In this document: piece by piece, positions 52,394 through 61,554 of the stretch | How positions within the stretch are numbered: the stretch's first letter is position 1 | How the letters are laid out: each line of letters begins with the position of its first letter | NCBI RefSeq assembly: GCF_014200725.1 | Contig: NZ_JACHCL010000001.1 | Coordinates: 372,001-436,000, forward strand | Origin: Janthinobacterium silvisoli | GTDB lineage: Bacteria; Pseudomonadota; Gammaproteobacteria; Burkholderiales; Burkholderiaceae_D | Reading direction: 5' to 3' | DNA length: 64,000 bases | The notes under the pieces: model-generated | Told to the model about the DNA's origin: nothing | The model's database searches: none | Seen by the model: the letters and a program-made list of their open reading frames with translations, nothing else | Translations under genes and position numbers: made by a program

Positions 52394-53005
52394 ATGAAGA
52401 AACGCTCGGCCTCGGCCGATAGAATCTGTGCCGTGGCCGTCGGACATTTCTCCGAACACGGCTATGACGGCTCGTCCCTCAGTGATATCGCCGAGCTGGC
52501 CGGCATGCGCAAGGCTTCGCTGTATTCGCATTTCGATAGCAAGGATGATCTGTTCCTGGCCGTGTTTGCCGACGCCTTGCTAGAAGAACACAGCTTCATG
52601 CAGCAATGTTTCGATGATGAAGCGGCGCTACAACAAGTGCCGCAGCAGGCTGGCGCCCTGTATTGCGACCGCATGGCGCAGCGCTATGGCCAGTCGCCAC
52701 ATGCGCGTTTCCTGCTGCGTACCGTGTATTTGCCGCCACAAGTGTTGCGTGATCACATCACTGGCGCTTACCGCGCCCTGCTCGACCAGCTGGAGCGCCA
52801 TTACGCGGCCAGCCTGCTGCAAACCGCGCCGTGGCTGGCCCAGCCGCGCCTGGCGCTGTACGTGCAAGCCTACCTCGGCATCATAGACAGCATGCAGGTG
52901 GAATTGATCTATGCCGATGGCGCCGCCTTGCAGCAACGCCATGCCGCGCTGTGGCAGATCTTGTCCGATTCGCTGGCCATGGCGGCCCTCTCCCATGCCG
53001 CCTAA
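52394..53005 (+). CDS. TetR/AcrR-family transcriptional regulator
   Basis: A 203-residue repressor. The N-terminal helix-turn-helix reads AVGHFSEHGYDGSSLSDIAELAGMRKASLYSHFDSKDDLF, a textbook TetR pattern. The C-terminal ligand domain is distinct (PQQAGALYCDRMAQRYGQSPH and following) and gives no ligand clue. The ATG at 52394 is favoured because the upstream frame to 52286 runs into non-coding sequence. It is divergent from the small membrane protein gene and 388 bp upstream of mgtA on the same strand. mgtA has its own promoter in the gap. Confidence 0.92.
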   Translation: MKKRSASADRICAVAVGHFSEHGYDGSSLSDIAELAGMRKASLYSHFDSKDDLFLAVFADALLEEHSFMQQCFDDEAALQQVPQQAGALYCDRMAQRYGQSPHARFLLRTVYLPPQVLRDHITGAYRALLDQLERHYAASLLQTAPWLAQPRLALYVQAYLGIIDSMQVELIYADGAALQQRHAALWQILSDSLAMAALSHAA

Positions 53006-53037
53006 CATTACAGTTTGGAAACCTAAGATTTCTTCAG

Positions 53038-53066
53038 TTGACACCTTTTGACCTCATCAATATGAT
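53038..53066 (+). promoter_or_regulatory. Sigma-70 promoter of mgtA
   Basis: TTGACA, 17-nt spacer, TATGAT: close to consensus. Transcription would begin near 53073, giving a 5' leader of about 320 nt before the mgtA ATG. Upstream bases hold no evident PhoP box that I can identify. Confidence 0.75.
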
Positions 53067-53072
53067 GCGGGC

Positions 53073-53393
53073 ATTATTCATTTACGGAGTCCCTCGTGGG
53101 TACTTGTTCTAGTGACAGTAGTCGATCGCGTAATAGCGATGTTATCGGCAGCTAAGCAGCAAGCAACACGGAATCCGTTATCCTCCGTGCCTTGCTGAGC
53201 AAGGTGCGGTGTCTCTTGCGGCCAACTGGCCGTGCGTTTCTCCCCTCTTCCCTTTTTCTTTCCGATCGCGACCGGCTACTGACCCGGATTGCCCGCAAGC
53301 ACCATTTGCCTCGTGCATCATGGTACGCTTGTGGCACGCAAGTCTTGCCTGCGGCTGCGCCGCCCGCCAACACCTAGTCGTGAAAGGAAGAGC
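53073..53393 (+). promoter_or_regulatory. Long structured 5' leader of mgtA
   Basis: About 320 nt with no long ORF. It contains a short upstream ORF candidate (53096-53155), then CACGGA-loop-TCCGTG, then the tight hairpin CCTTGC-TGA-GCAAGG, then GGCC-AACT-GGCC, then a pyrimidine-rich, G-poor run (about 53239-53265). Leaders of mgtA genes in enterobacteria sense Mg2+ through a leader peptide, RNA folding and Rho. A similar logic is plausible here, but the sequence resembles neither the M-box nor the Salmonella leader as I know them. Confidence 0.5.
53096..53155 (+). CDS. Possible leader peptide in the mgtA 5' leader
   Basis: A GTG start with GGAG 7 nt upstream opens a 19-codon frame reading MGTCSSDSSRSRNSDVIGS and ending in TAA. 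It begins about 23 nt past the predicted transcription start. It is rich in Ser, Asp and Arg. The enterobacterial MgtL peptide is also short and charged but has a different sequence. The ribosome site and position favour translation; without comparison to other genomes this remains tentative. Confidence 0.35.
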   Translation: MGTCSSDSSRSRNSDVIGS

Positions 53394-56078
53394 ATGAATC
53401 TCTTCACCCGTTTGTTCGAATCGTTCCTGCGCAAGCGCCATACGGCCGGCCATTTCCGCCGCCATGCCATGCCGCTTGAAAACAGTACCGGCCGCCCTGT
53501 GCCCGATCATCTGGCGCGCCAGTTATTGATGGCCGCCCATGAAGAATTGCATGCGGCGCTGGAGCGATTGCATACGCGTGAAAGTGGCTTGAGCGAAGAC
53601 GAAGCGCTGGACGTGATTGGACAAACGGGGCCCAACGAGGTGGAGCACGAAAAACCACTGGCCTGGTATCAGCATCTGTGGCTGTGCTACAAGAACCCCT
53701 TCAATCTGCTGCTGACGGTGCTGGCCATCGTGTCCTACCTGACGGAAGATCCGAAAGCGACCATCGTCATCGGCACCATGGTGATTTTGTCGACCTTGCT
53801 GCGCTTCGTGCAGGAAGGCCGCTCGAACCGCGCGGCCGAGCGCCTGAAAGCGCTGGTCAGCAACACCGCCACCGTGCTGCGCGCCGGCCAGCAAATCGAA
53901 TTGCCGATCCGCAAGCTGGTGCAAGGCGACATCATCGTGCTGTCGGCCGGCGACATGATCCCGGCCGATTGCCGCCTGTTGTCGGCTAAAGACTTGTTCG
54001 TCAGCCAGGCGGCCATGACGGGCGAATCCTTGCCGGTAGAAAAAATGGCCGAACTGGCCGACGGCAATGGCAAAGACCCGATGGACATGGCCAACCTGCT
54101 GTTCATGGGCACCAACGTCATCTCGGGCGCCGCCACGGCGCTGGTGCTGGCGACCGGCAACCGCACCTATTTTGGCACCATCGCTACCCGCGTCACGGCC
54201 ACCGAGCGCACGCCGACCGCCTTTGAAGCGGGCGTCAACAGCGTCAGCTGGCTGCTGATCCGCTTTGCGCTGGTGATGGCGCCGCTGGTCTTCCTGATCA
54301 ATGGCTGGACCAAGGGCGACTGGATGGAAGCGTTCCTGTTCGCCTTGTCCGTGGCGGTCGGCCTGACACCGGAAATGCTGCCGATGATCGTCACCAGCAC
54401 CCTGGCCAAGGGCGCCGTAAAACTGTCGAAAAAGAAAGTCGTCGTCAAGCGCCTGGACGCCATCCAGAACTTTGGCGCGATGGACGTGCTGTGCACCGAT
54501 AAAACCGGTACCTTGACGCAGGACAAGATCGTGCTGGAGCGCCATACCGACGTCTTCGGCCAGCCATCAGATGAAGTACTGCAATTTGCCTACCTGAACA
54601 GCCACTATCAGACCGGCTTGAAAAACCTGCTGGACCGCGCCGTGCTCGACCATGTCGAACTGCAGACGGAAATGCAGCTGGCCCGCGATTACGTGAAAGT
54701 CGATGAAATCCCGTTCGATTTCGTGCGCCGCCGCATGTCGGTTGTCGTGTCTGAAAAGAATGATCACCATGAGCTGATCTGCAAGGGCGCCGTCGAGGAA
54801 ATCCTCGCTGCCTGCAGCCATCTGCGCCTGGGCCAGAGCAATATCCCGCTCGACGATGCGCTGCTGGAAAAAGTGCTGGCCACCACGCAAGGCTTGAATG
54901 CGGAAGGCTTGCGCGTGGTTGCCGTGGCCGTCAAGGAAGTGCCGCCGCACAAGACCGTGTATGGCGTGGCCGATGAAACGGCGCTGACACTGATCGGTTA
55001 TGTGGCCTTCCTCGATCCGCCGAAGGAATCGACCGCGCCCGCCCTGCGCGCTTTGGCCGAACATGGCGTGACCGTAAAGGTCTTGACCGGCGACAATCAC
55101 CTGGTGACGGCGAAAATCTGCCGCGAAGTGGGCCTGACCGTGCATGGCGTGCTGCAGGGACCGCAGCTGGACGATATGGATGACGCCACCCTGGGCAGGG
55201 TAGCAGAAGAAAATACCGTCTTCGCCAAGCTCAGCCCGCTGCACAAGGAACGCCTGGTGCGCGCCCTGCGCGGCAATGGCCATATCGTCGGCTTCATGGG
55301 CGACGGCATCAATGACGCGCCGGCCCTGCGCGCGGCAGACATCGGCATTTCCGTCGATTCCGCGGTCGATATCGCCAAGGAAGCAGCCGACATCATTTTG
55401 CTGGAAAAGAGCTTGATGGTGCTGGAAGAAGGCGTGCTGGAGGGCCGCCGCACCTTCAGCAATATGCTGAAATACATCCGCATGACGGCCAGCTCGAACT
55501 TCGGCAACGTATTTTCCGTACTGGTGGCCAGCGCCTTTTTGCCGTTCCTGCCAATGCTGCCACTGCACTTGCTGGTGCAAAACCTGCTGTACGATGTGTC
55601 GCAGATCGCCATTCCCTTCGACAATGTCGACGCCGAACTGATACAGCAGCCGCTGAGCTGGAACCCGCGCGATATCGGCCGTTTCATGGTCTTCTTCGGC
55701 CCGATCAGCTCGATCTTCGACATCACCACCTTTGCCCTGATGTGGTACGTGTTCGACGCCAATACGCCGGAAAAACAAACCCTGTTCCAGTCTGGCTGGT
55801 TCGTAGTGGGCCTGCTGACGCAAACACTGATCGTGCACCTGATCCGCACGCCCAAGCTGCCGTTCATTGAAAGTATCGCTTCCGTGCCGCTGCTGGTCGC
55901 TACCACGGCCATCATGGCGGTGGGCGTGTTCCTGCCGATGGGCGCGTTTGCCACCTACTTCAAGCTCGAAGCCCTGCCACTCAATTACTTCCCGTGGCTG
56001 GTTGCCATCCTGGTCTGCTACACCGTGCTGACGACCGTGATGAAACGCATTTACCTGCGCAAATTCGGCTGGCAATAG
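53394..56078 (+). CDS. mgtA: P-type magnesium-translocating ATPase
   Basis: A type IIIB P-type ATPase importing Mg2+ into the cytoplasm. It has 894 residues. The actuator TGES is in AAMTGESLPVEKM, the phosphorylation site in VLCTDKTGTLTQDK, the hinge in VGFMGDGINDAPALRAADIGIS, and ten transmembrane helices are expected, with a C-terminal helix cluster (PLLVATTAIMAVGVFLPMG and following). The ATG at 53394 follows GAAAGGAAG. It is expressed from its own promoter through a long leader. Confidence 0.96.
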   Translation: MNLFTRLFESFLRKRHTAGHFRRHAMPLENSTGRPVPDHLARQLLMAAHEELHAALERLHTRESGLSEDEALDVIGQTGPNEVEHEKPLAWYQHLWLCYKNPFNLLLTVLAIVSYLTEDPKATIVIGTMVILSTLLRFVQEGRSNRAAERLKALVSNTATVLRAGQQIELPIRKLVQGDIIVLSAGDMIPADCRLLSAKDLFVSQAAMTGESLPVEKMAELADGNGKDPMDMANLLFMGTNVISGAATALVLATGNRTYFGTIATRVTATERTPTAFEAGVNSVSWLLIRFALVMAPLVFLINGWTKGDWMEAFLFALSVAVGLTPEMLPMIVTSTLAKGAVKLSKKKVVVKRLDAIQNFGAMDVLCTDKTGTLTQDKIVLERHTDVFGQPSDEVLQFAYLNSHYQTGLKNLLDRAVLDHVELQTEMQLARDYVKVDEIPFDFVRRRMSVVVSEKNDHHELICKGAVEEILAACSHLRLGQSNIPLDDALLEKVLATTQGLNAEGLRVVAVAVKEVPPHKTVYGVADETALTLIGYVAFLDPPKESTAPALRALAEHGVTVKVLTGDNHLVTAKICREVGLTVHGVLQGPQLDDMDDATLGRVAEENTVFAKLSPLHKERLVRALRGNGHIVGFMGDGINDAPALRAADIGISVDSAVDIAKEAADIILLEKSLMVLEEGVLEGRRTFSNMLKYIRMTASSNFGNVFSVLVASAFLPFLPMLPLHLLVQNLLYDVSQIAIPFDNVDAELIQQPLSWNPRDIGRFMVFFGPISSIFDITTFALMWYVFDANTPEKQTLFQSGWFVVGLLTQTLIVHLIRTPKLPFIESIASVPLLVATTAIMAVGVFLPMGAFATYFKLEALPLNYFPWLVAILVCYTVLTTVMKRIYLRKFGWQ

Positions 56079-56120
56079 TATGATGGGCCGCTCTACCACC
56101 TTGACCATCTTAAGGCTCGC

Positions 56121-56471
56121 ATGAGCGGCTCCCCCCTCCCAAAGCGTAACAATCGTAACCTGGCCCTGCTAGTCTCGGGCCTGGTGTTTCCCGGCAGCGG
56201 ACACTTTGTGCTGGGCCACAAAATACGTGGCAGTATCTTTGTGCTGCCTACCCTGGCAGCTATCGTGTTCGTGTTGCGTGACGTCATGGCCCGCGCAGAT
56301 CAACTGGTGGACCAGATCAACAGCGGCGCCCTGCCGCTCGACCCGCAACTGATCCTGGAAAAAGTACAAGCCCTGTCCGCCAGCGATGGCGCGGCCATGA
56401 GCATCGCCGTCTGGGTGCTGATCGCTTGCTGGATAGGCAGTCTGGTCGATACATTCATCATCACCCGATGA
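56121..56471 (+). CDS. Small inner-membrane protein
   Basis: A 116-residue hydrophobic protein. There are two predicted segments near the N-terminus (LALLVSGLVFPGSGHFVLG and GSIFVLPTLAAIVFVL), a soluble loop, and a C-terminal helix (SIAVWVLIACWIGSLVDTFII). The FPGSGHFVLG element recalls small TM2-like or DUF6677-like proteins, but I cannot name a family. Its stop overlaps the next start (ATGA), so it is probably coupled with the RNase H-like gene. Confidence 0.75.
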   Translation: MSGSPLPKRNNRNLALLVSGLVFPGSGHFVLGHKIRGSIFVLPTLAAIVFVLRDVMARADQLVDQINSGALPLDPQLILEKVQALSASDGAAMSIAVWVLIACWIGSLVDTFIITR

Positions 56472-56995
56472 CGCTGGACGCAGACGCCCGCAGGCAGCGC
56501 AAGGAAGAAAAACTGCAGGCGCGGCGCGCACTATGGGCCGCGAAACGCCAGCACACGGCAGGCCCGCTGGCCTGGCGCGGCTGGTTCGACGGTTCCGCCC
56601 ATCCCAATCCTGGCAAGCTGGGTTTGGGCGCCCTGCTGCTGGGGCCGAACGGCGAAAGGGTGGAAATCAGTGAGCCACTCGATTACGGCAACAGCAGCGA
56701 AGCGGAGTACGCGGCCTTGATCGCCGTGCTGCAAGCGGCGCTGGCGCTCAATCCACCGCCCGTGGAGCTGCTGCTGTATGGCGACAGCCAGGTGGTGATC
56801 AATGACGTGCTGGGAAGCACGCCGCTAGGCGCCAAGGGATTGGAAATACACAGGGCCAGCGTCGTGGCCCTGCTGCAACAACTCAATAACGTGACTTTGC
56901 GCTGGATACCGCGCCATCGCAATGGCGAGGCAGACAGGCTGTCGCAACTGGCGATAGCCGCGTGGGTAGAGCAAGATCCTCCACCGCAAGATTAA
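56468..56995 (+). CDS. RNase HI-like protein
   Basis: A 175-residue protein with a basic N-terminal helix (ADARRQRKEEKLQARRALWAAK) and an RNase H fold. The acidic residues are in place: Asp41 in FDGSAHPNPG, Glu78 or Glu80 in SSEAEYAAL, Asp106 in YGDSQVV and Asp156 in NGEADRLS. This is the short bacterial/plant-type 'reverse transcriptase-like' RNase H group rather than housekeeping RnhA. It would degrade RNA in hybrids. It overlaps the convergent chemoreceptor gene by 4 nt. Confidence 0.85.
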   Translation: MTLDADARRQRKEEKLQARRALWAAKRQHTAGPLAWRGWFDGSAHPNPGKLGLGALLLGPNGERVEISEPLDYGNSSEAEYAALIAVLQAALALNPPPVELLLYGDSQVVINDVLGSTPLGAKGLEIHRASVVALLQQLNNVTLRWIPRHRNGEADRLSQLAIAAWVEQDPPPQD

Positions 56996-58608
56996 GCGGC
57001 GCGCCCTATCCGCAACGCCTGCTTCTGTTTTTGCAACGCCGGCCGCTTCAAGCCATGCTGCCCACCCAGATTAAACACGCTGACCACATGCGCCAGGTTA
57101 TGCGCCTGGTGCTGCATCGATTCGGCGGCCGCCGCCGATTCTTCCACCAGGGCCGCGTTTTGCTGGGTCACGGCATCCATCTGGCCGATGGCGCGGTTGA
57201 TTTCATCGATGCCCACGCTTTGCTCGTTGCTGGCGGCCGTGATCTCGGTGATGATGTCGCTCACGCGGTGTACGCTGGCAACGATGTCGTCCATCGTCGA
57301 GCCTGCTTCTGCCACCAGCTTGCTGCCTGCATTGACTTGCTCGACGGAATCGCCAATCAGGGTCTTGATTTCCTTCGCTGCCTGGCTTGACCGCTGGGCC
57401 AGGTTGCGCACTTCCGTCGCCACCACGGCAAAGCCACGGCCCTGCTCGCCTGCCCGCGCCGCTTCCACTGCCGCGTTCAGAGCCAGGATATTGGTCTGGA
57501 AAGCAATGCCATCAATCACGGAAATAATATCGACGATCTTGTTGGACGAGACATTGATCGCATCCATCGTGCCCACCACCTGCGCCACCACCGTGCCTCC
57601 CTTGACTGCCACTTGCGCTGCCGTCGCCGCCAGCTGATTGGCCTGGCGCGCATTGTCGGCATTCTGCTTGACGGTCGAGGTCAGCTCTTCCATCGACGAA
57701 GCCGTCTCTTCCAGCGAGCCGGCCTGCTGTTCCGTGCGGCTCGACAAATCCTGGTTGCCGGCCGCAATCTGGGTCGACGAGGTGGCGATACTGTCCGTGC
57801 TGCTGCGCACTTCGCCGACGATGGTCAGCAAACTGCTGTTCATATCTTTCAGGGCTAGCAGCAATTGCCCCGTTTCATCCTTGGCGCTGGCATCGATCTG
57901 CGCCGTCAAGTCGCCATCGGCGACGCGGCGCGCCACATCGACAGCCGTGCGCAGCGGCCCGACGATGCCGGTCGTCAGCAGCCAAGAGCAGACCACGCCA
58001 AAGGCCAGCGCCAGCACGGCCAGGGTCAGCAACAGGTTACGGCTGGTGCTGGCCACCCGGTCGATATCGTGCGCGGTGGCGTCGATACTGGCGCGCTGGT
58101 GTTCGAGCAATTCAAACACCATCTTCTGGTATTTGGCGGCGGCCGGTACGAAGGTTTTTTCAAACACCTGATTGGCGGCCTCGACCTGGCCTTCGCCCTT
58201 GAGCTTATAGACCTGGTCGCGCGAACTCAGATACAGCTTGCGCTGTTCCAGCAAGGCGGCAAACATGGTTTTTTCAACAGGCTGGGCTATCAGCGCCTCG
58301 ATCTTCTTTTGCAGCTCGGCCGAGCTGGCCGACGATACTTTCGATTCTTCGGCGAAATACGCGCTCAGGGATGTATCCGAACTGCGGGCAATCGCGATGG
58401 TGCGGCGCACGGCGCTATCGATGCGTGCATACCAGTCGGAAATATGGCGCTCCTTGGCCAAAGGCTGCTCCATCATTACGCGCGTAGCGGTGGCCACGTC
58501 ATGCAAGCGCCATACGCTGATGCCCGTGATCAGCATGGAAAACAGCAGGATCACGGCAAAACCCAGGCCAAGGCGGGAGCCGATGCTGACATTTCTTAAT
58601 ATATTCAT
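56992..58608 (-). CDS. Methyl-accepting chemotaxis protein
   Basis: A 538-residue chemoreceptor. N-terminal transmembrane helix (LGLGFAVILLFSMLITGISVW), a periplasmic four-helix-bundle ligand domain of about 150 residues, a second transmembrane helix (LLLTLAVLALAFGVVCSWLLTTGI), a HAMP domain, then the cytoplasmic hairpin with the tip IDGIAFQTNILALNAAVEAARAGEQGRGFAVVA. The start at 58608 (MNILRNVSIGSRLG) has AGGA upstream. It has no C-terminal CheR-binding pentapeptide. A cheW gene lies upstream. Confidence 0.95.
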   Translation of the reverse strand: MNILRNVSIGSRLGLGFAVILLFSMLITGISVWRLHDVATATRVMMEQPLAKERHISDWYARIDSAVRRTIAIARSSDTSLSAYFAEESKVSSASSAELQKKIEALIAQPVEKTMFAALLEQRKLYLSSRDQVYKLKGEGQVEAANQVFEKTFVPAAAKYQKMVFELLEHQRASIDATAHDIDRVASTSRNLLLTLAVLALAFGVVCSWLLTTGIVGPLRTAVDVARRVADGDLTAQIDASAKDETGQLLLALKDMNSSLLTIVGEVRSSTDSIATSSTQIAAGNQDLSSRTEQQAGSLEETASSMEELTSTVKQNADNARQANQLAATAAQVAVKGGTVVAQVVGTMDAINVSSNKIVDIISVIDGIAFQTNILALNAAVEAARAGEQGRGFAVVATEVRNLAQRSSQAAKEIKTLIGDSVEQVNAGSKLVAEAGSTMDDIVASVHRVSDIITEITAASNEQSVGIDEINRAIGQMDAVTQQNAALVEESAAAAESMQHQAHNLAHVVSVFNLGGQHGLKRPALQKQKQALRIGRAA

Positions 58609-58620
58609 AATACTATCCTG

Positions 58621-58658
58621 AAAAAATTGGCGCATGGTTCAGTAGAACCGTGCGCCAG
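58621..58658 (-). terminator. Terminator between cheW and the chemoreceptor gene
   Basis: Arms TGGCGCATGGTTC and GAACCGTGCGCCA around AGTA, followed on the minus strand by AATTTTTT. It lies 25 nt past the cheW stop and ends 13 nt before the chemoreceptor start, so it would limit co-transcription of the two genes. Confidence 0.85.
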
Positions 58659-58682
58659 GAAAATCTGCTACGCAGCAATGGC

Positions 58683-59174
58683 TTACGCAGCTAACTTCTC
58701 GATGAGTCCCATCTCGGCACTCGACATCAGCAAGTCGATATCGACCAGGATCAGCATGCGTTCGTCAAGCGTGCCCAGGCCGATCACATATTCCGTATTG
58801 AGCGAGCGGCCCATGTCGGGCGCCGGCTTGATTTGCTCCGGCAGCAAGGTGGTGACGTCGGAAACGCGGTCGACCACCATGCCAACCACGCGGTTGCCGA
58901 TATTGAGGATGATGACGACAGTGAACTGGTCATAGCTGGGCGTGCCCAGGTTGAACTTGATGCGCATGTCGACGATAGGCACGATGATGCCGCGCAGATT
59001 GACCACGCCCTTGACGAACTCCGGCGCGTTGGCAATGCGGGTCGGCGTCTCATAGCTGCGGATTTCGCTGACCTTCTGGATGTCGATGCCGTACTCTTCC
59101 TGACCCAGGGTAAAAGCCAGGTATTCGGCAGCCTTGGCAACGGCCGCGCCAGACTCGCTAGCGATAGTGTTCAT
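58683..59174 (-). CDS. cheW: Chemotaxis coupling protein CheW
   Basis: A 163-residue adaptor linking chemoreceptors to Che[55 protein letters not shown] is the canonical CheW core (cited here by its order: [34 protein letters not shown]). It pairs with the chemoreceptor gene just downstream; no cheA is nearby, so it probably serves a chemosensory array encoded elsewhere. Confidence 0.95.
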   Translation of the reverse strand: MNTIASESGAAVAKAAEYLAFTLGQEEYGIDIQKVSEIRSYETPTRIANAPEFVKGVVNLRGIIVPIVDMRIKFNLGTPSYDQFTVVIILNIGNRVVGMVVDRVSDVTTLLPEQIKPAPDMGRSLNTEYVIGLGTLDERMLILVDIDLLMSSAEMGLIEKLAA

Positions 59175-59365
59175 GATAATCCCTTAGTAAAATAATCTAT
59201 CTATTTTTATAACTAATTTGCCGCAAAGCCAGCTTATGAATTTCTGCGTGGCAATATTACCTCATATAAATTTTACATGCACAAGAAAATGCATATCGAT
59301 AAGGCACTGCATTGCCTGCCGCTTTATGCCACACTAGCGCCTCCGTTTTTCACCGACTGAGAAAT

Positions 59366-60022
59366 ATGCAATCTTTGCTCTCCCTATGGCAACCTCGCCT
59401 GCTGACCCTGGCCACTGCCGGCCTCGGCGATGACAGCGCCCACGACATCGAGCATCTGCACCGCGTCTGGCGCAATGCCTCCATCCTGCTGGAACAGCAC
59501 CCGGAAGCCGACGCGCTGGTGGTGATGGCGGCCAGTTACCTGCATGACCTGGTCAATTTGCCGAAAAACCATCCTGAACGCCATTTGGCGTCGCGCCAAG
59601 CGGCGGCACTGGCCTGCCGCCAGTTGGCCGAACAGGATTTCCCATCCGACAAGCTGGCCGGCGTGGGCCACGCGATTGAAACACACAGTTTTTCCGCCGA
59701 CCTGGCGCCGCAGACCATCGAAGCGCGCATCGTGCAAGATGCGGACCGCATCGACGCCCTGGGCGCCGTGGGCCTGGCGCGGCTGTTTTATACGGCTGCC
59801 CGCATGGATAGCGCGCTGGCACATGGCGCCGATCCGCTGGCGCAACAGCGTCCGCTGAACGACAAGGCGTACGCGCTCGACCATATCGAAACCAAACTGG
59901 CCAAGCTGCCTGGCAAGATGCAGACGCAGGCAGGCCGTGCGCTGGCCGAAAGCCGCCTGGCCGTACTCACTGACTTCCGCAGCACGTTCGCGCAAGAATG
60001 GACGATCGCGCCGGCTGCTTGA
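59366..60022 (+). CDS. HD-domain phosphohydrolase
   Basis: A 218-residue metal-dependent phosphohydrolase. The metal-binding residues are visible: His26 in SAHDIEHLHRV, His60-Asp61 in SYLHDLVNLPK and Asp126/Asp128 in VQDADRIDALG. PLAQQRPLNDKAYALDHIETKLAKL is the usual C-terminal region of YedJ-type HD proteins. The natural substrate (nucleotide or other phosphoester) is not known. The start at 59366 has TGAGAAA upstream; an earlier in-frame start at 59312 is not supported. Confidence 0.88.
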   Translation: MQSLLSLWQPRLLTLATAGLGDDSAHDIEHLHRVWRNASILLEQHPEADALVVMAASYLHDLVNLPKNHPERHLASRQAAALACRQLAEQDFPSDKLAGVGHAIETHSFSADLAPQTIEARIVQDADRIDALGAVGLARLFYTAARMDSALAHGADPLAQQRPLNDKAYALDHIETKLAKLPGKMQTQAGRALAESRLAVLTDFRSTFAQEWTIAPAA

Positions 60023-60166
60023 TGGCAATAGCCAGCACGACGCCTGCTGTCTATAATATAAGGCTCAGCTAGCGCTGCGGCCTGATTCGCCGGCGCAACG
60101 CCAATAACCTATCCCCGCCCAGCCTGGCCATACCCGGGTGGTGCGGGGACTGCGCCGAAAGCCTGC

Positions 60167-61411
60167 ATGTCCAAGCACACCGTTCCATCATCCCCCGCCA
60201 AGCCCGCGCGCGGCGGCAATCTGAACTTCATCCTCGTTTGCGTCTTCATCGACATGCTGGGCATAGGCCTGGTGGCGCCCGTGCTGCCCATATTGATCGG
60301 CGACTTCGTCAGCGGACGCGACCAGCAAGCTTTCTGGTACGGCATCATGGCGGCCGTGTTCGGCTTGCTGCAATTCATCTTCATGCCCATGCTGGGCGCC
60401 ATCAGCGACCGCGTGGGCCGCCGCCCCGTGCTGCTGTATTCGATGGCCGGCATGGCCGTCAACTTCCTAGCCACGGGCTGGGCGCCCAACCTGGCCTGCC
60501 TGTTCATCGGCCGCATCATCGGCGGTGTATCGTCGGCCAGCATGTCGGTCGCCTCGGCCTACGCATCGGACGTCTCCACGCCCGAAAACCGGGCCAAGAG
60601 CTTCGGCAAGATCGGCGCCGCCTTCGGCCTGGGCTTCATCTGCGGCCCCATGCTGGGAGGCTTGCTGGGCGACATCAACCTGCACCTGCCCTTCTTTGTC
60701 GCGGCCGGCCTGTCGGCGGCCAATTTCATTTATGGTTATTTCTTTGTGCCCGAATCGCTGGCGCCGGGCGCCAAGGCACCGTTTACCCTGGCCCGTATCA
60801 ACCCGTTCGCTGCCCTGCTGAAACTGCTGCGCCGCCTGGAAATTCGCGGCCTGGTGCTGGCGTTTGGCTTGATGACGTTTGCGCAAATGATGCTCAACAC
60901 CACATGGGTGCTGTACACCCATTTCCGTTTCGACTGGACGCCGCGCCAGAACGGCATCGCGCTGTTTTGCGTGGGCCTGTGCGCAGCCGTCGTGCAGGCG
61001 TGCTTGCTGGGTTTACTGATCAAACGTTTTGGCGAAGTGCGGCTGTCGCTGCTGGGCATGGTATCGGGCGCCATTACCTATCTGCTGTACGGCCTGGCAA
61101 CACAGGGCTGGATGATGTACGCCTTGATCTTGTGCAACCTGCTGGCGTTTGCCGCCGGCCCTGCCCTGCAAGGCATCATTTCCAAGGCATCCAACCCTGG
61201 CGAACAGGGAGAATTGATGGGCTCGCTACAATCGATCAGCAGCCTGGGTATCATCTTCATGCCGCTGCTGGGCAGCGCCATCCTCGGTGAAGTCAGCCAT
61301 TTGCCGGCCAACGACTGGCGCATCGGCAGCACCTTCTTTGTTTGCGCCATCATGCAAACTTTGGGCTTGCTTGTTGCCTGGCGTTATTTCAAGTTGCGCG
61401 GGGTAAATTAG
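60167..61411 (+). CDS. MFS drug exporter, TCR/Tet-like (DHA1 group)
   Basis: A 414-residue twelve-helix antiporter. Motif A is AISDRVGRRPVLL between helices 2 and 3, and FIDMLGIGLVAPVLPILIGDF in helix 1 matches TetA-type transporters. GAAFGLGFICGPMLGGLLGD is the antiporter motif C. It resembles chromosomal Tet-like exporters that do not always give tetracycline resistance; no tetR partner is adjacent. A possible -10 TATAAT is at 60053-60058, and a CCCCGC/GCGGGG hairpin lies shortly before the start. Confidence 0.9.
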   Translation: MSKHTVPSSPAKPARGGNLNFILVCVFIDMLGIGLVAPVLPILIGDFVSGRDQQAFWYGIMAAVFGLLQFIFMPMLGAISDRVGRRPVLLYSMAGMAVNFLATGWAPNLACLFIGRIIGGVSSASMSVASAYASDVSTPENRAKSFGKIGAAFGLGFICGPMLGGLLGDINLHLPFFVAAGLSAANFIYGYFFVPESLAPGAKAPFTLARINPFAALLKLLRRLEIRGLVLAFGLMTFAQMMLNTTWVLYTHFRFDWTPRQNGIALFCVGLCAAVVQACLLGLLIKRFGEVRLSLLGMVSGAITYLLYGLATQGWMMYALILCNLLAFAAGPALQGIISKASNPGEQGELMGSLQSISSLGIIFMPLLGSAILGEVSHLPANDWRIGSTFFVCAIMQTLGLLVAWRYFKLRGVN

Positions 61412-61554
61412 CCCGCAAGCAAAGTTAATATCCGGCCTACGCACTACACCCAGGTACCCCAGCTAAGCATTGCACGTAAGAAATAAATAGGTGAAAATGA
61501 ATAAATCCGCCGGGCGTACAAACGCTCGGTATTCGAGTGCGAGCAAGGATGGGT

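Noticed and set aside
53065-53112. Short frame MRALFIYGVPRGYLF in the mgtA upstream region as a leader peptide
   Set aside because: Its ATG overlaps the predicted -10 box (TATGAT), so it would lie before the transcription start. The downstream GTG frame with GGAG is a better candidate.
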